From Monosiga brevicollis MX1 (taxonomy: Eukaryota; Opisthokonta; Choanoflagellata; Craspedida; Salpingoecidae): DNA of 64,000 nt. This document shows positions 46,242 through 57,710 of the stretch, in pieces (within the stretch, counting starts at the first letter, position 1; every line of letters starts with the position of its first letter). A program made the translations under genes and the position numbers. The notes under the pieces were generated by a model. That model was not told where the DNA came from and made no database searches. It worked only from the letters and a program-made list of their open reading frames with translations. Location of the stretch: contig NW_001865040.1 of NCBI RefSeq assembly GCF_000002865.3, positions 878,954 through 942,953 on the forward strand. Direction: 5' to 3'.

Positions 46242-46800
46242 ATTCGTGATCGCCACCGCGACGCACAGCACACAAGCCTGGAAATTGATGACATTTTTAC
46301 CCGATTTGATCTTACATGCTGACAATGGCACGAAATTGCAGATGCAAGCATTGCGTTTGAAAATTGCGGACAGCTGCGGGCTGGTGGTGGCTGCAGCTGT
46401 CTGGTGCAGCTGCCTCCGCCTCATAGGCAGCCATGGCAGCCAGCGGGTGAGATGGCAGCCAGCGGGTGAGATGGACGAATCAATACTCTGCACTGGCGCC
46501 CGGTTTTTCAGTTGGAATAGGATTAAGTGAGCAGGATCTATGCAAATACATTGGGCATGGCACCGGTCGTGCGATGTAGGGTCACTGGCTGCAAGCTGCA
46601 CTGTCAAAGGGTGTAACTCAAGATGTTGGTGTTTTTTTTTTTTATGATATTTTTTATGCTTACGCTGTGCTCTCGGTTGACCTGCATTTTCCCCAACTGA
46701 CAGACCCCTAAAGCATAGGCGACAAGATTTGATACTCTCAAGACCAGCGTTACATAAAGAGAATGATTTGAGCCCTTCTGCGGCTGCCCAAACCAGCTTC
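46242..46800. other. divergent intergenic region, MFS / NDH-2
   Basis: 559 bases; includes the 19-base tandem duplication at 46435-46472 and a T run at 46629-46641. An open frame before the NDH-2 ATG (46729) could lengthen its N terminus, but lacks presequence character. Confidence 0.45.
46435..46472 (+). repeat. perfect 19-base tandem duplication
   Basis: The unit ggcagccagcgggtgagat occurs twice head to tail in the shared upstream region of the MFS and NDH-2 genes. Confidence 0.85.
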
Positions 46801-49240
46801 ATGTTGCGCTCCACCACTGCCTTTCGCATGGGAGGGCTCCGACTGACAACCCAGCGCCACTTGGCCACAAAAACGGCCCGACCCCATGTCGTGGTCCTGG
46901 GGACCGGTTGGGGTGCTTACCGCTTCGTACGTCAATGAGCCCAGTCTAGGGGCAATGGATCAGTGTGATGTTCGACCTGCTCGCCGTCCGTGGCTGTCCA
47001 TATGGTCCTGCCGTTGCAATTCTGTTTCAGCCTGCTTAGTGCATCGTGTTGCCTGACCACCTGCCTCGTTGACGAAGGTGCGCGACGTAGACCACAGCAA
47101 ATATAAAGTCACGGTTGTCTCCCCACGTGACCACATGCTCTTTACACCACTCCTAGCCTCCACGACGGTACGAGGTGCCTCGCCAGCCTTTGCCCGGGTT
47201 TCTTTTTTGGTTTCGTTTTTATTCTTTTTATCCCCATGCCTTGACAATCTTGACTGGTGTACCACGCTAGGTTGGAACACTAGAGCATCGCTCCATCATC
47301 GAGCCTGTACGGCCCCAGGCAGCCAAGGTAGGCCGGGCTTCTGCGTGCAGGTTCCAAAGGCAAGCATGCTCAGCAAACCGTGCACCGCATACGCGTCCAC
47401 AGAACGGATGGCGATATCTTCAAGCGGAAGCCACAAACTTGGACCTCCAGCAGCAACGCATCACGTGTCGCATGAGCAGCTTGCACGTTTCTGGCGTACA
47501 GAAAGATACGGTAATTGATTACAATCACTTGGTCGTCGCCATCGGAGCCCAACCTCACACGTACGCTTCCACTTCTGCACATGTGCAGACGACACTGGCA
47601 TTGATTTTGTCTCCTCTTTCGCCGCGATGTGCTTGCTTGAGAATGACCTCATGCCGTGCATCTACACGTGTGGTATCTCTAGGCTGAATGTTCCTGGTGT
47701 TGATGAATCGCGTGTCTTTTTTTTGAAAGAAACTGAGCACGCTCGGTACGCCATGCCCTATCGGCATGACATTCATTTGATCTCGCCTCGACAAGTCCTC
47801 GCAACTTACCCCATCGGTTTGCCTGCTTTTCAAAATGTGCCTGCCTAGGAACATCCGCAGTCACATCCATGACTGCTTGGAGGCTGCCTCAAACACGACA
47901 CTCAGCCCAGAAGTGCGGCGGCGACTCACAACATTTTGTGTGGTGTGTACTTTGATTTTTTGTTTTTGTGGCTGCAGATGCCCGCCACGCCTTGGGCTTG
48001 AGGCACGGGTTTTGGACGTTGGTGTTTGACTTGCGTGACAAGTCTCTCCTCATTCACAGTCAAATATACCATGCTTTTTTAGGTGGGTGGGGGGCCTACT
48101 GGGGTTGAGTTTGCTGCCGAACTTTCCGATTTTCTGGAGCAAGACGCAGCTCGATTGTACCCCGAGTTGACCATGCTGCCCCAAGTGATCATTTTCGAAG
48201 CAGGCACAAGCAGTGCGTCACCTCCTTCTGGCCTCCTTGCTTGGCACCCGGTCTCTGGGCCAACTCTCCATCTCCCGTTTGATTAGCCATGCCTCTGAGC
48301 CAAGTGTGCTTGACATTTTTTGTATAGTCCTGGGCAGCTTTGACCAAGCCCTCTCCGAGTATGGCCTCATGCGCATGAAGCGACAGCATGTGGACATTCG
48401 TTTGCAAACTCAAGTCAAGGAGGTGGGTCAAGTTGACGTGCACCAAACGAGGGACAGGTTCAATTATGTGTTTTCTTTCTTGCCTTTTCTGACGAAAGTT
48501 CAACTCGACGTAAGCAAATTCACACTATCTCACCATGCTTCTTGCTCTCTTGTAATGTAGGTCAAGGATCAATCCTTGGTTTTGAGCACTGGAGAGGAGG
48601 TCAACACGAGCACAATTGTGTGGTCGACCGGGGTCGCACCTCGCAGCCTCGTTCAACAGCTCGACGCTAAGCATAAGTCAAATGGCTCAATCGGCGTTGA
48701 CGAGTGTCTTCAGATTCAAGAAGCACAAAATGCCTATGCGTTGGGTGACTGCGCGAGCTTGGAGCGTGAGTTTACCTGCAGACCCTACCCCCCGTGTCTC
48801 GTCACCAGACACATTTGCTCATTGTTGTCTTATCATAGGCCGTTTGCCCACCGTTGCACAAGTGGCTGAACAACAAGGCGCCTATCTGGCACGGCACTTC
48901 AACCAAAACTTCTCATCGGCCAAACCCTTCGCTTTTGCTAGCAAAGGCATGCTGGCCTATTTAGGATCTTATGGAGGTACGCAGGCGGGGTTTTCCTCGA
49001 GCGTGAACGTCAACCCCCTTCACATCAACTGTTTGTTTTTTTTCTTTTATAGGCGTTGCCGATTTGGAGCTCACCGCTCCAAATGACCGGGGGGAAGGCG
49101 TCAAGCTGAGTGGGTTCAAGGCTTGGCTTGTGTGGCGTGGGGGTTATCTTACCAAGCTCGGAACCTGGCGCTCGCGCCTGCAAGTCCCATTTGATTGGGC
49201 CAAAACCATGTTTTTTGGACGAGATCCTGCCCGATTTTAG
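46801..49240 (+). CDS. type II (alternative) NADH dehydrogenase, mitochondrial
   Basis: Non-proton-pumping NADH:quinone oxidoreductase that bypasses complex I. Exons: 46801-46926, 47078-47167, 47271-47327, 47403-47560, 47683-47745, 47849-47942, 48083-48212, 48328-48422, 48561-48765, 48839-48976, 49053-49240; 447 residues. The N terminus (MLRSTTAFRMGGLRLTTQRH) is Arg/Ser/Thr-rich and without acids, like a mitochondrial presequence. FAD site: VVVLGTGWGAYRF; NADH site: VVGGGPTGVEFAAEL; then STIVWSTGVAPRSLV, NAYALGDCA and GVKLSGFKAWLVWRGGYLTKL near the membrane-binding C terminus. No EF-hand insertion is seen. Fungi, plants and many protists have this enzyme; most animals do not. Confidence 0.93.
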
Positions 49241-49587
49241 GCGCTTTGCTACAATTATGTACGATCTTACTTCATTGGCCTCATTTGTGGTCTCAGAATT
49301 GGTCGCCCACATGCATGAATAGTTGTGTCTTGGACTGATCCGCGTGATAAGAAAAAAATGTTCAAGTCAATTGGATGCTTGGCTCAAGTCGAGCTCTCTC
49401 TATACACATCGGGAGGAGTCATTTTGGGTCGCACGGGAAAAATGTCGATGGACACGGTGATATACATTTCAACGAGAATAAGCATGTGTGTAACGGCAAA
49501 CCATTGGCACGCGCCTTTGACAGCCGAGTTGTATATCACAATTTACACAGAACAAAACACCAAGAAGAGCAAATAAGGGCACCAAGC
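49241..49587. other. convergent intergenic region, NDH-2 / tyrosinase protein
   Basis: 347 bases; both genes end here. No feature is recognised. Confidence 0.4.
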
Positions 49588-52500
49588 TTATTGCGAAATG
49601 GCAGTTTCGGAGTAGGCATTTGCATTGTGATTGCTCGAATTGATGTCGGTCACACTCAGCTCATACCCCTGCGGTTCAGTGAACCGACGCGTTGACGTCG
49701 TTCGCGGAGATGCGGCTACCGAGTGAGCTCGCTTTTTGTGATGAATCACAACAACCACCGCCACCGCTACCAGGATGATGCCGGCGGCCACGCCGCCGGC
49801 GATGGCGCCGACTGGTGCAGAGCTAGCGCTGCCAGCGTTGTCAGTAGGCTCGGTGCCTCCGGGTGCCTCTCCGGCATCATCGGTGGGAGAAACTGAAGCG
49901 GGTGGATTTCCGCTGCTAGCTGCCACGGACACATCGCCAAAGTCACTGCCAGGCATCATTGAACCCAGCTCATTGCTAAGTGCGCCGGACTCTCCTGCTT
50001 CCGTCAAGCCATCCAAGGTCTCATTCTGCGACTCCTCGCTGCTAGTCTCCAGCTCAAAGTCAACCTGAACCTCAGTGCCTCGACGACGGAAGCCTGGGCC
50101 GAATGTGAAGTCCACGCCACTCGTATTGCGATGATCCAGATTTGCCACTTGCATAGACAACAGCAATGCGTCGAGAAAGTCATCTGGTGGCAAAATCACA
50201 TCCTCGGGTAGCGTTAGCACAACCGTGCCAGATACCTGGAATGTTGAGTTGGAATCTTCCTCGGCATCCTCCCCCCCAGAAAATGACGCCTGACAGCGGC
50301 TCTTGCAGCTAGCGTGCTCCTCCGCGCAGATGGTCACGTCGGTGGCACCCAACTGGCATTTGACAAAGTCCTTATCGCAGCAGTACTCGCAGAGATCTTG
50401 AGAAGCACTGCACACGGTTTCCGAGACACCACAGCCGCAGCGTCGACCATCCCACTCACAGTAGTTGTACTCGCTGAAAGGAGCATTGATGCAAGTTGTC
50501 TCGGTGCTCTTGCAGAGGTTGATGCGCGCCTCTGTCGAGGCCCGGTACTCATTGACCTCGCTGCAGGTGCGCGGGCGCGCCATACACTCTCCGTGATAAG
50601 CAATGCTCACGCCAGCACACTTGGCCAAGCATGGGTTGTCGTAGGTCTCGCCATCGACACCACACACGGGATCCTCTTTCGTCTCACAAGTGGCCGCGCA
50701 GCCGAGGCAAGCGCCAGCATACGCCAAGGTCTGGCCGGCACATCGCATTTCACAGGGGTTGGCATATTGGACATTGTTGGATCCACAAACCGGCTTGTAT
50801 ACCTTTGTGCACACGCAAGGCACAACGTCATTGCCTCCTGAAGCATCGCTCCCATAGGTTGAGACAGCATCAACATCATAGCTGTCAGAGCACAGACCAT
50901 AGCCGTAGTCCGATACCACAGTGGTGTTGCGCGTTGACTCGTTCACGATGACCGTGGCGTTGTATTGATGATCACGCGTCTTGGTACTGTATGTCGAGTT
51001 GTCGTTCAACCAGTTGGTGTCCAGCCACCATGATGGCATTTTGGCCAGCACGCGGCATCGGGTTGAGTCTGAAGGGTGAAAGTCTCCTGCAGTTACATTA
51101 CGATAGATTTGCTGCTGCAGGTGGTACGTTTCGTACATGTAAGGAACGCCATAAGCCGCATCGAGCGGGCCCATGAGGTAGCAGTCGCCGTCTTTGACAA
51201 AGTCGCTTGTGTACGTGGGCAGGCGCTCATCATAGCTAGGAGGCTGTTTGAAGTACACCTGGCCATCATCGGACGATGGGGATGGGGTGGTCCCCGAATA
51301 CTCAGAGCCTGAAATCATGTACGTCTCATCGTAGACTCCCTTGGCTGGGACGCTAAAGGTCTCGTCACATGGTGGTGGGCTTGCGCCTGGTTGCTGATAC
51401 TTGACACAGAGCTGGAGCTCCGAGTCCAGCACATCAGCCGGGGTCTCCGCAAAGGGGCTCATGGGCACGTTGAGTTGGGCCGACGGGTATGACATCATGT
51501 TGCCCAAAACGGTTTGCCAGTCCCACCAGAGCTTGTCGATAAAGGCGTGATGCAAGAAGAAGATTGGATCATAGGGGCTACTGTAGCTCGTCATCTGACC
51601 GCCGACAAACATGTGCACGTAGCCATGCAGACTTTCGATCTGAGCTGAGACGGTCACAAAATCGGTGCCGCTCAACACCGAAGCAACATCGGCAAAGCTT
51701 GGAATTGTCCACGCCGGGTTCCAGCTTCGCTCAATGCAAGGCACAAAGCCTGCAAAGGGACCATCAATAACGCAGTTGGTGCCGGGGGCGCCATTGGTAC
51801 CTAGGGCCAACCATACGGGTGATGCTGCTGGATTACGGGCATCGATTGTCCAGTCCCAGTAAGGGATCGTCACATTGCAGTTTCCGCTCACTTCCCGCAG
51901 GAGCGTCTCAAGCTCAAGCAAAAAGCGGCGGTGCCAGGGCCAAAAGTTGCTGTTGCCGTGAGCCACGGGCACAGCAGACAAGTGCATTTGCGCAAACTGT
52001 GTCCACTGACTGCTAGAATGAAGAAGATTGACAGCATCGACAAAGTCCTGCACCTGCGCAGTTGTCATGTCTCGGATTTCACGCCGCGTGGTAGGGGTCG
52101 TGCAACTGCAAGTCACCTTGCCATCGGTGCCACACACACAGGCCTTGCAACCAAAGGTAAATTCCTCGCCCAAGGCGTAGGTTTGCCCTCCGTAGCTGCA
52201 CTGGCGCGGGTTGGGTCGAGATCGGCACGTCAACTCTTCGCACTGCTCGCCTTGGGCGTAGGCCAAGACCTGCACGCCAGATCCCTCTTGGAAGAGCTGG
52301 CATTGACTGCGCGTGAGCTGTCTGCACTCGTACTCGCCGCCCTCGTAGTAACCGTTGTAACCATATTGATCATTGTCCAGGCCGTACTGGTCCAACCCGC
52401 GGCGGTCGTAGCCTCCCTGGTTGTAGACCCCCTCGGCGCCATACTCAAACTGTCGGCCGTCACGGCTGCCGTACACATCCTTGCCCTTAATGTCAAAGCC

Positions 52501-55500
52501 CTGGACATCCCGTCCATCCTGATCGTAGCCAAAGGCATCGCGGCCCTCGCCGTCATAGCCAGTTTGGCCATAGGACATGTGATAGTGATCGTGATATGAA
52601 AAGGCGTCGCGAGTGGTGACGCCGTCGCGTGCCACCCCGTATTGGTCAAAGCCATAACGATCATAGCCTGTGCGGTCGTAGCCATACTCATACCCTGTTG
52701 GCACACGGCGAATGCAGCATGCGCCAACGTCGCACGCTTGCTCGCAGTCAGACTTGCTGGCAAAGTTATTGCGATTGCCGTCACAACCGCCATATGTGAA
52801 GCGCACGCACTCTTGTGCACGGATATCAAAGTACCAGCGCTCAATCTCCGCCTTGCAAGGGCCAACCTCCATGGGCTGCATGCATACGGGCGCATAGTCA
52901 CGCCCTGTTGCAGCCGCTTGGCAAGACTGGAAGCAGCTTGTGAAAGCATCATAGCGGCGCGCGCTGGCCTCGGAGCCCGGGCGCACGGCCGCAAAGCAGT
53001 TGGCATCACAGCTGCTCAGGTTGGCCGCAATACTCTCCAGGGCCGACCGGCACCGGCGATCTTGCCAACAAATCTCAAACGAAGACTGACAGCGCGAGAT
53101 GCACTTGTTTTTGGGAATGCATGAGGCCTCACGACCGGGGCCGTACTGGTACTTTGAATAAGCAGCACCTGCATCCTCGGTTGTGGGCACATAGACGCTA
53201 TTCTCCTCCCCTGCATTGTAGCTGTACTCACTCGTCTCGGTGGGGCTTGAAGAGAACCAAATGGTTTTGCAGCCGCCACACTCGTTGACCATGCAAACGG
53301 CGTCGGGATCGGCCGGACAAGTTTCTTTGGCACAAAGATCGCCACACTGGAACCGGCGCACACCCGGTGGGCAGAAGCAGCGGAAAGAATAGGAAGTCCA
53401 TTGATACGTGTACGTCAACGACGGAAAATTGCGATCAATAAGGCTATGGCAGAGTGGGTTGGAGCTGTCCAGCTCCGGTGCGTGCGTTTGAATGGTCACG
53501 CGGAAAGGCGCAGTAAGCTCTGCAGACTTGGCTTCAATGTCCTCCGGGAGCTGACAGTACACCGTTGAAAGATCAGCCGAGAAAGTACCGCTCGCAGCAC
53601 AACCATGCCAATCACAACTCCAAGTGCCGTTTGGCAAACGCGCCCAGAAGGAGCACGTTGCCCAGCCCGCAGAGCGAAGCGCCGGATCAATGTTTTGGAC
53701 ATTGATGGCCAAGCGACCATCATCGTCATAGCCCGCACACAGGTCCGAGTCAACAACCTGAGGTTGGTACTCAGGACGACACGTCACCAAACGGTCGCAA
53801 TTTACCTTGAAGGTGTGTGCCTTGACATTTCGCAGCACTGGCAGCGTGTCAGGGCAGGGATCCACCTCCAACGTGGCGGGTACCACGCGTGGGCGCACGC
53901 GAATAGGCGCATCATGCAAAGATTCGTCAGAAAGGAGGGTCGAAGGCAGAGCGCAAGCTACTGTGGCTACCCCGCGGTCAAAGCTGGTAACGAGTCCGGT
54001 CTCTGCACAGCCCAAGCGTGTACAGTCCCAGACGCCGTTCGACTGCTCATAAAAGGCACAGGTTGTGCTCAAAGAGACAAAGCGCAGATCAGGAGCAAGT
54101 CCACTCACAGTCACAGCCACGGTTTCATCTTCAACGCCACAGTTGGGGGATACGGCCTCAATAGCGGGCCACAGAGATGCATCACAACCGTCCGTAACTG
54201 GGACTGCACATGTCGTGCGGTAGGACACGTATGTGCCCAAGGCTGAATCGGCGCTCAACTTGGAGTCAGAGCTCTGACACAGTTTGGAAGGCGCGATATT
54301 GTCCTGGTGCCAGACCGCGACCGTTACGCGATACTCGCCCTGATAATTATTGAATCCGGGGGGGACTGGGCAATCAATGCTGGAACCATCATCTGCAACC
54401 ACAGCCTCACTGGTGCATCCATGCCAGGCGCAGCTCCAATCGCCACTTCGAGAATTTTGCCTCCAGAACATGCAGTTGCCAACCGCGTTCGCGCCGTAGC
54501 GAGGGTCGACGTTGCTGAGCGTGAGAGTAATGTTGTTATCGGTCAGGTTTTGGCAGCTGCGACCGTCGTAGGCGATGCTAGGGCGATAGCGCGAAGAGCA
54601 CGTTGGCGCAGGACACACGGGGCGGAACTGTACAAAGCTACCCGGTGGCATGTCATGGTTTGGCATGCTTGTGCCCGAGCTCGAACACAGACCATTGCTA
54701 AAGTCTGAGGCTCCTGGCGGCCCAACCACCACCGCGACCCGCACTGACTCATACTCATTCAAGCTGTCTGGCACATCACAGGCGACGGAAGAGAGATCGC
54801 TTGAAAAGGTGGCGTTCATCTTGCCCTCGGTCGAGCTCATGGCATAGAGCCCACCATCGATCGAGTGCCAATAATAGCACGCGCCCACGGCAATGCCCTC
54901 GAGGGCCGGATTCACATTGGTGATATTAAGCACGAGCTTGTCGTCCGTCACAACACCACACTTGCTATTCAAAGCCAAAATGCGAGGCTGGTATTTGCTG
55001 GGGCAGGGGACGTCGAGTGCACACGAGGCGTGGTGTTCGCCATACATGCCTTCCCGGACGGGCTGACGCCCCATGGTGGAGAAGCAGGCCGCGCTGCGAG
55101 GGTTGATGCTGTTTTCCTCGTGCCACACACGCACGCCAATGCGAATGACAGCGTCGTGCTCAAGGCCCTCGGGGGCAGGGCAAGTTACTGTACCCAGGTC
55201 ATCAGAAATTGATGCGTCGTCGTAGCAACCATGCCAGGTACAGTCCCATTCTCCATCAGCTGTTTCACGCCAATACGAGCATTGTGCGCGAGCTTGACTT
55301 CCGTATGCCGGATTGACGTTGCTGACGCTCACCAAAAAGTGATCGGTTTCGCCGCAAAGAGGACCAATTCTGGAGATGATGGGCACGTGGTTCCACTCAC
55401 AAAGCGGCACGGGGCAGCTATCTGCGTAAACAGCAAAGCTTCCTGCCGGCAAAGAGTCAACGGGGCGCTGGCCACCCTTGCTGAAACACTCGCTACGCAT

Positions 55501-57710
55501 GCGACCCTCCACATTATCCTCATGATAGACTTGAATGGTGATGCGCAAAGATTGCGAGCCAAGGTCGCTGATTGCAGCAGGCACCTCGCAGCTGAGGCTG
55601 TGCAAGTCGTCTGCAACAACTGCGGGAGCATAGCAACCATGCCAGGTGCAATCCCATAGGCCGTCATCCGTCAGGAGCCAGAATGCACATGTTGCTTCGG
55701 CGTGTCCGTGATAGGCGGGATCAAGATTGTACGTGGTCAAATTCAAATGCCCATCAACAGCCAGGTCACAATTCGGCTGCAGAGGCTTAATGCGTGGTTG
55801 AAACTCTCGCGAGCAGGATGGTGCCGGACAAGAAGCAGCAAACGTGGCAAAGCTGCCCAGGGGCAGCCTGTCCACGGGTGCTCCGCCTCCCTTGCTGAAG
55901 CACTCACTGCGGGTGCGGCCAGCAATATTTTCCTCGTGATAAACCTGAACGGTAATGCGCATCGTCGTCGTGTCTTCTGGCGAGAGGCCAGATGGCAAAT
56001 CGCATGTCACGCTGGTCAGATCCTCGGAAATGACTGCGGGCTCATAGCAGCCATGCCAGTTGCAATCCCAGGTACCGTCTTCCGTTAGTCGCCAGAAGGA
56101 GCAAGTTCCTGCGGCATGACCAGCATACATTGGGTCAACATTGTAAAGTCCAATGGAAATGGTCTCTTCATCATCAAGCCCACAATCTTTCTTCAAACTG
56201 CGCAATCGAGGCTGGTACTGCCATGAGCAGGTTGGCACCGGGCATGCAGCTGAATACGTAGCAAAGCTACCAGCAGGCAGTGAGTCGAGAGGCTTGCCAC
56301 CACCTTTGCTAAAGCAAGAGACGTGCTGCTTGCCGGCAATGTTGTCCTCGTGATACACTTGCACAGTAATGCGCAACTTGCTGGTGTCATTGGAGCTAAG
56401 GCCGGCCGGGAGGGCACAGGTGATAGCTGAGAGATCAGGGGAGATGGTTGCGGGTTCATAGCATCCATGCCATGTGCAGTCCCAATCTCCGTCGGATGTT
56501 TGACGCCAGAAGGCACAAGTGCCAACGGCATGACCAGCGTAGGAAGGATCAACGTTGTAAAGTACCAGGCTCAATGTCGAATTTTCATCCATATCGCACT
56601 GAGGGGAACCCAATTTCACGCGGGGTTGATAGTCCCACAAGCAGGGAGGGGCGGGAGATGTACTATTCGAGCCACCATCATCATCGCCTCGACAGTCGAA
56701 GATGCACTGCAGCAAACTAGCGAAAATTTCGTGAGCAATCGGAGTAGTTGCGTAGCGAGCTGCACATTTATCAGCACAGGAGCCATCGTCACACTGGCCA
56801 GATGAGGAAAGGTCAACGAGGCAGGCCCAGGTCTTGTTGCAGTTTTCATTAAATTGACACTTGCGCAGCTCAGCCGCACATGTTTCCAGCTCGCAGGGAC
56901 CGGGGAAGGGGTCTGAGCCGTCATCGTGGGGGCTGCTGCAGCCCTCGCGCCACTCGCAGTCGCCGCCACACTGGTCCTTGCTGGTAATGTCAAAGCAGGG
57001 CGAGTTCTTCCAGTCGCCCTCCTCCACAATCGGGTGGCACAGGCGGTAGTACTCGCAGTCGGGCGCATCCTGGCACATGCTCTCATCCTCGTTGTACTGG
57101 TGGCAGGGATCACCAGTTGTGCAGGTAGCATGCCTGAGGGTGTTGTTCTCATCCATGAACTCCCAGTCATTGCAACAACCTTCCGCATGTTCAGGGTCCC
57201 AGCCGTCTGGTCCTCCAATGTGGCATGCTTGATCCTGTTTCAATTTGCAGAGAGGCAGTCAGGGCTGTGAGCATAGTCGCGGCTCTGTGCCCTGGACCGC
57301 CGACTTGGCTGTCTTTCCAAACTTACCTTGTTGCACCATCCGCAGCCACCTTGCCCAAGGCAGTTTTCCTTTTCAAGCCCATTGCATTTGGACTGAGGAC
57401 ACCACAACTGAGCATCTTGGCCCATTAGGTAAAACTCTTCGCAGCATTGCATGTTTGTATCGCCCTCGATGGGGCGGCAACCGCTGGCCGACTCCTGCCA
57501 AACAATCAAAGTTTCTCGAATGAGATACCAGTATCAACTTGAAACTCAGAGCATGAGGGGACATCACATCTCACGTACCGGCCGCGCACACCAGCCACAT
57601 TGGTCATCGGCCATGCACTCTGATTCGCTTTGGTATTGGCCACAATCAGCAGCCGCGACATTTGCAAATGTCGCGGCTGCCAAGGCCAGGGCCGCCAGCA
57701 GTGCACGCAT
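49588..57710 (-). CDS. multidomain transmembrane tyrosinase protein (2,648 residues)
   Basis: Three exons: 57579-57710, 57327-57494 and one huge exon, 49588-57234. Signal peptide MRALLAALALAAATFANVAA. Order by residue: two PSI-like Cys clusters (22-100), a Cys-rich linker, eight about 137-residue repeats (297-1388), Cys-rich link, Kunitz (1550-1601, VGPCKAEIERWYFD, FTYGGCDGN), Tyr-Gly-Asp repeat (1612-1734), VWC-like module (1777-1810), tyrosinase (about 1840-2010), two Kazal domains (2238-2316, KPVCGSNNVQYANPC), Cys cluster, transmembrane helix (2572-2599, AGGVAAGIILVAVAVVVVIH) and a cytoplasmic tail with YELSV. Copper ligands: AHGNSNFWPWHRRF (CuA), SLHGYVHMFVGG and DPIFFLHHAFIDKLWW (CuB). 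Predicted to oxidise tyrosyl groups at the cell surface. The domain calls are firm; the role is inferred. Confidence 0.93.
52334..52700 (-). repeat. Tyr-Gly-Asp repeat region in the tyrosinase protein
   Basis: Irregular 5-8-residue units such as GYDRTGYDRYGFDQYG, GYDGEGRDAFGYDQDG and GGYDRRGLDQYG. About 20 of about 125 residues are Tyr, with Gly and Asp the other main residues and Cys absent, in sharp contrast with the Cys-rich neighbours. Confidence 0.9.
53372..56645 (-). repeat. eight tandem Cys/Trp-rich repeats in the tyrosinase protein
   Basis: Units start at about 56645, 56230, 55817, 55403, 55006, 54602, 54188 and 53783 (minus strand). Typical layout: C-x-YQPR, a Cys, YNVDPxYxGHA, TCxFW, WDCTWHGC, a second Cys before LPxGL, RITVQVYHEDN, CFSKGG and PAGSFATY. 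Units 1-3 are closest; units 5 and 7 have lost the WHGC core. I know no family with this pattern. Confidence 0.88.

Noticed and set aside
46729-46800. Longer N terminus for NDH-2 starting at 46729
   Set aside because: The added residues contain Glu and Asp and lack presequence character, while the ATG at 46801 starts a typical Arg/Ser/Thr-rich presequence.
51931-52599. 222-codon open frame on the plus strand
   Set aside because: It is antisense to the tyrosinase, VWC and Tyr-rich coding region; its Ala/Val/Ile-rich product mirrors the opposite codons and has no motifs.
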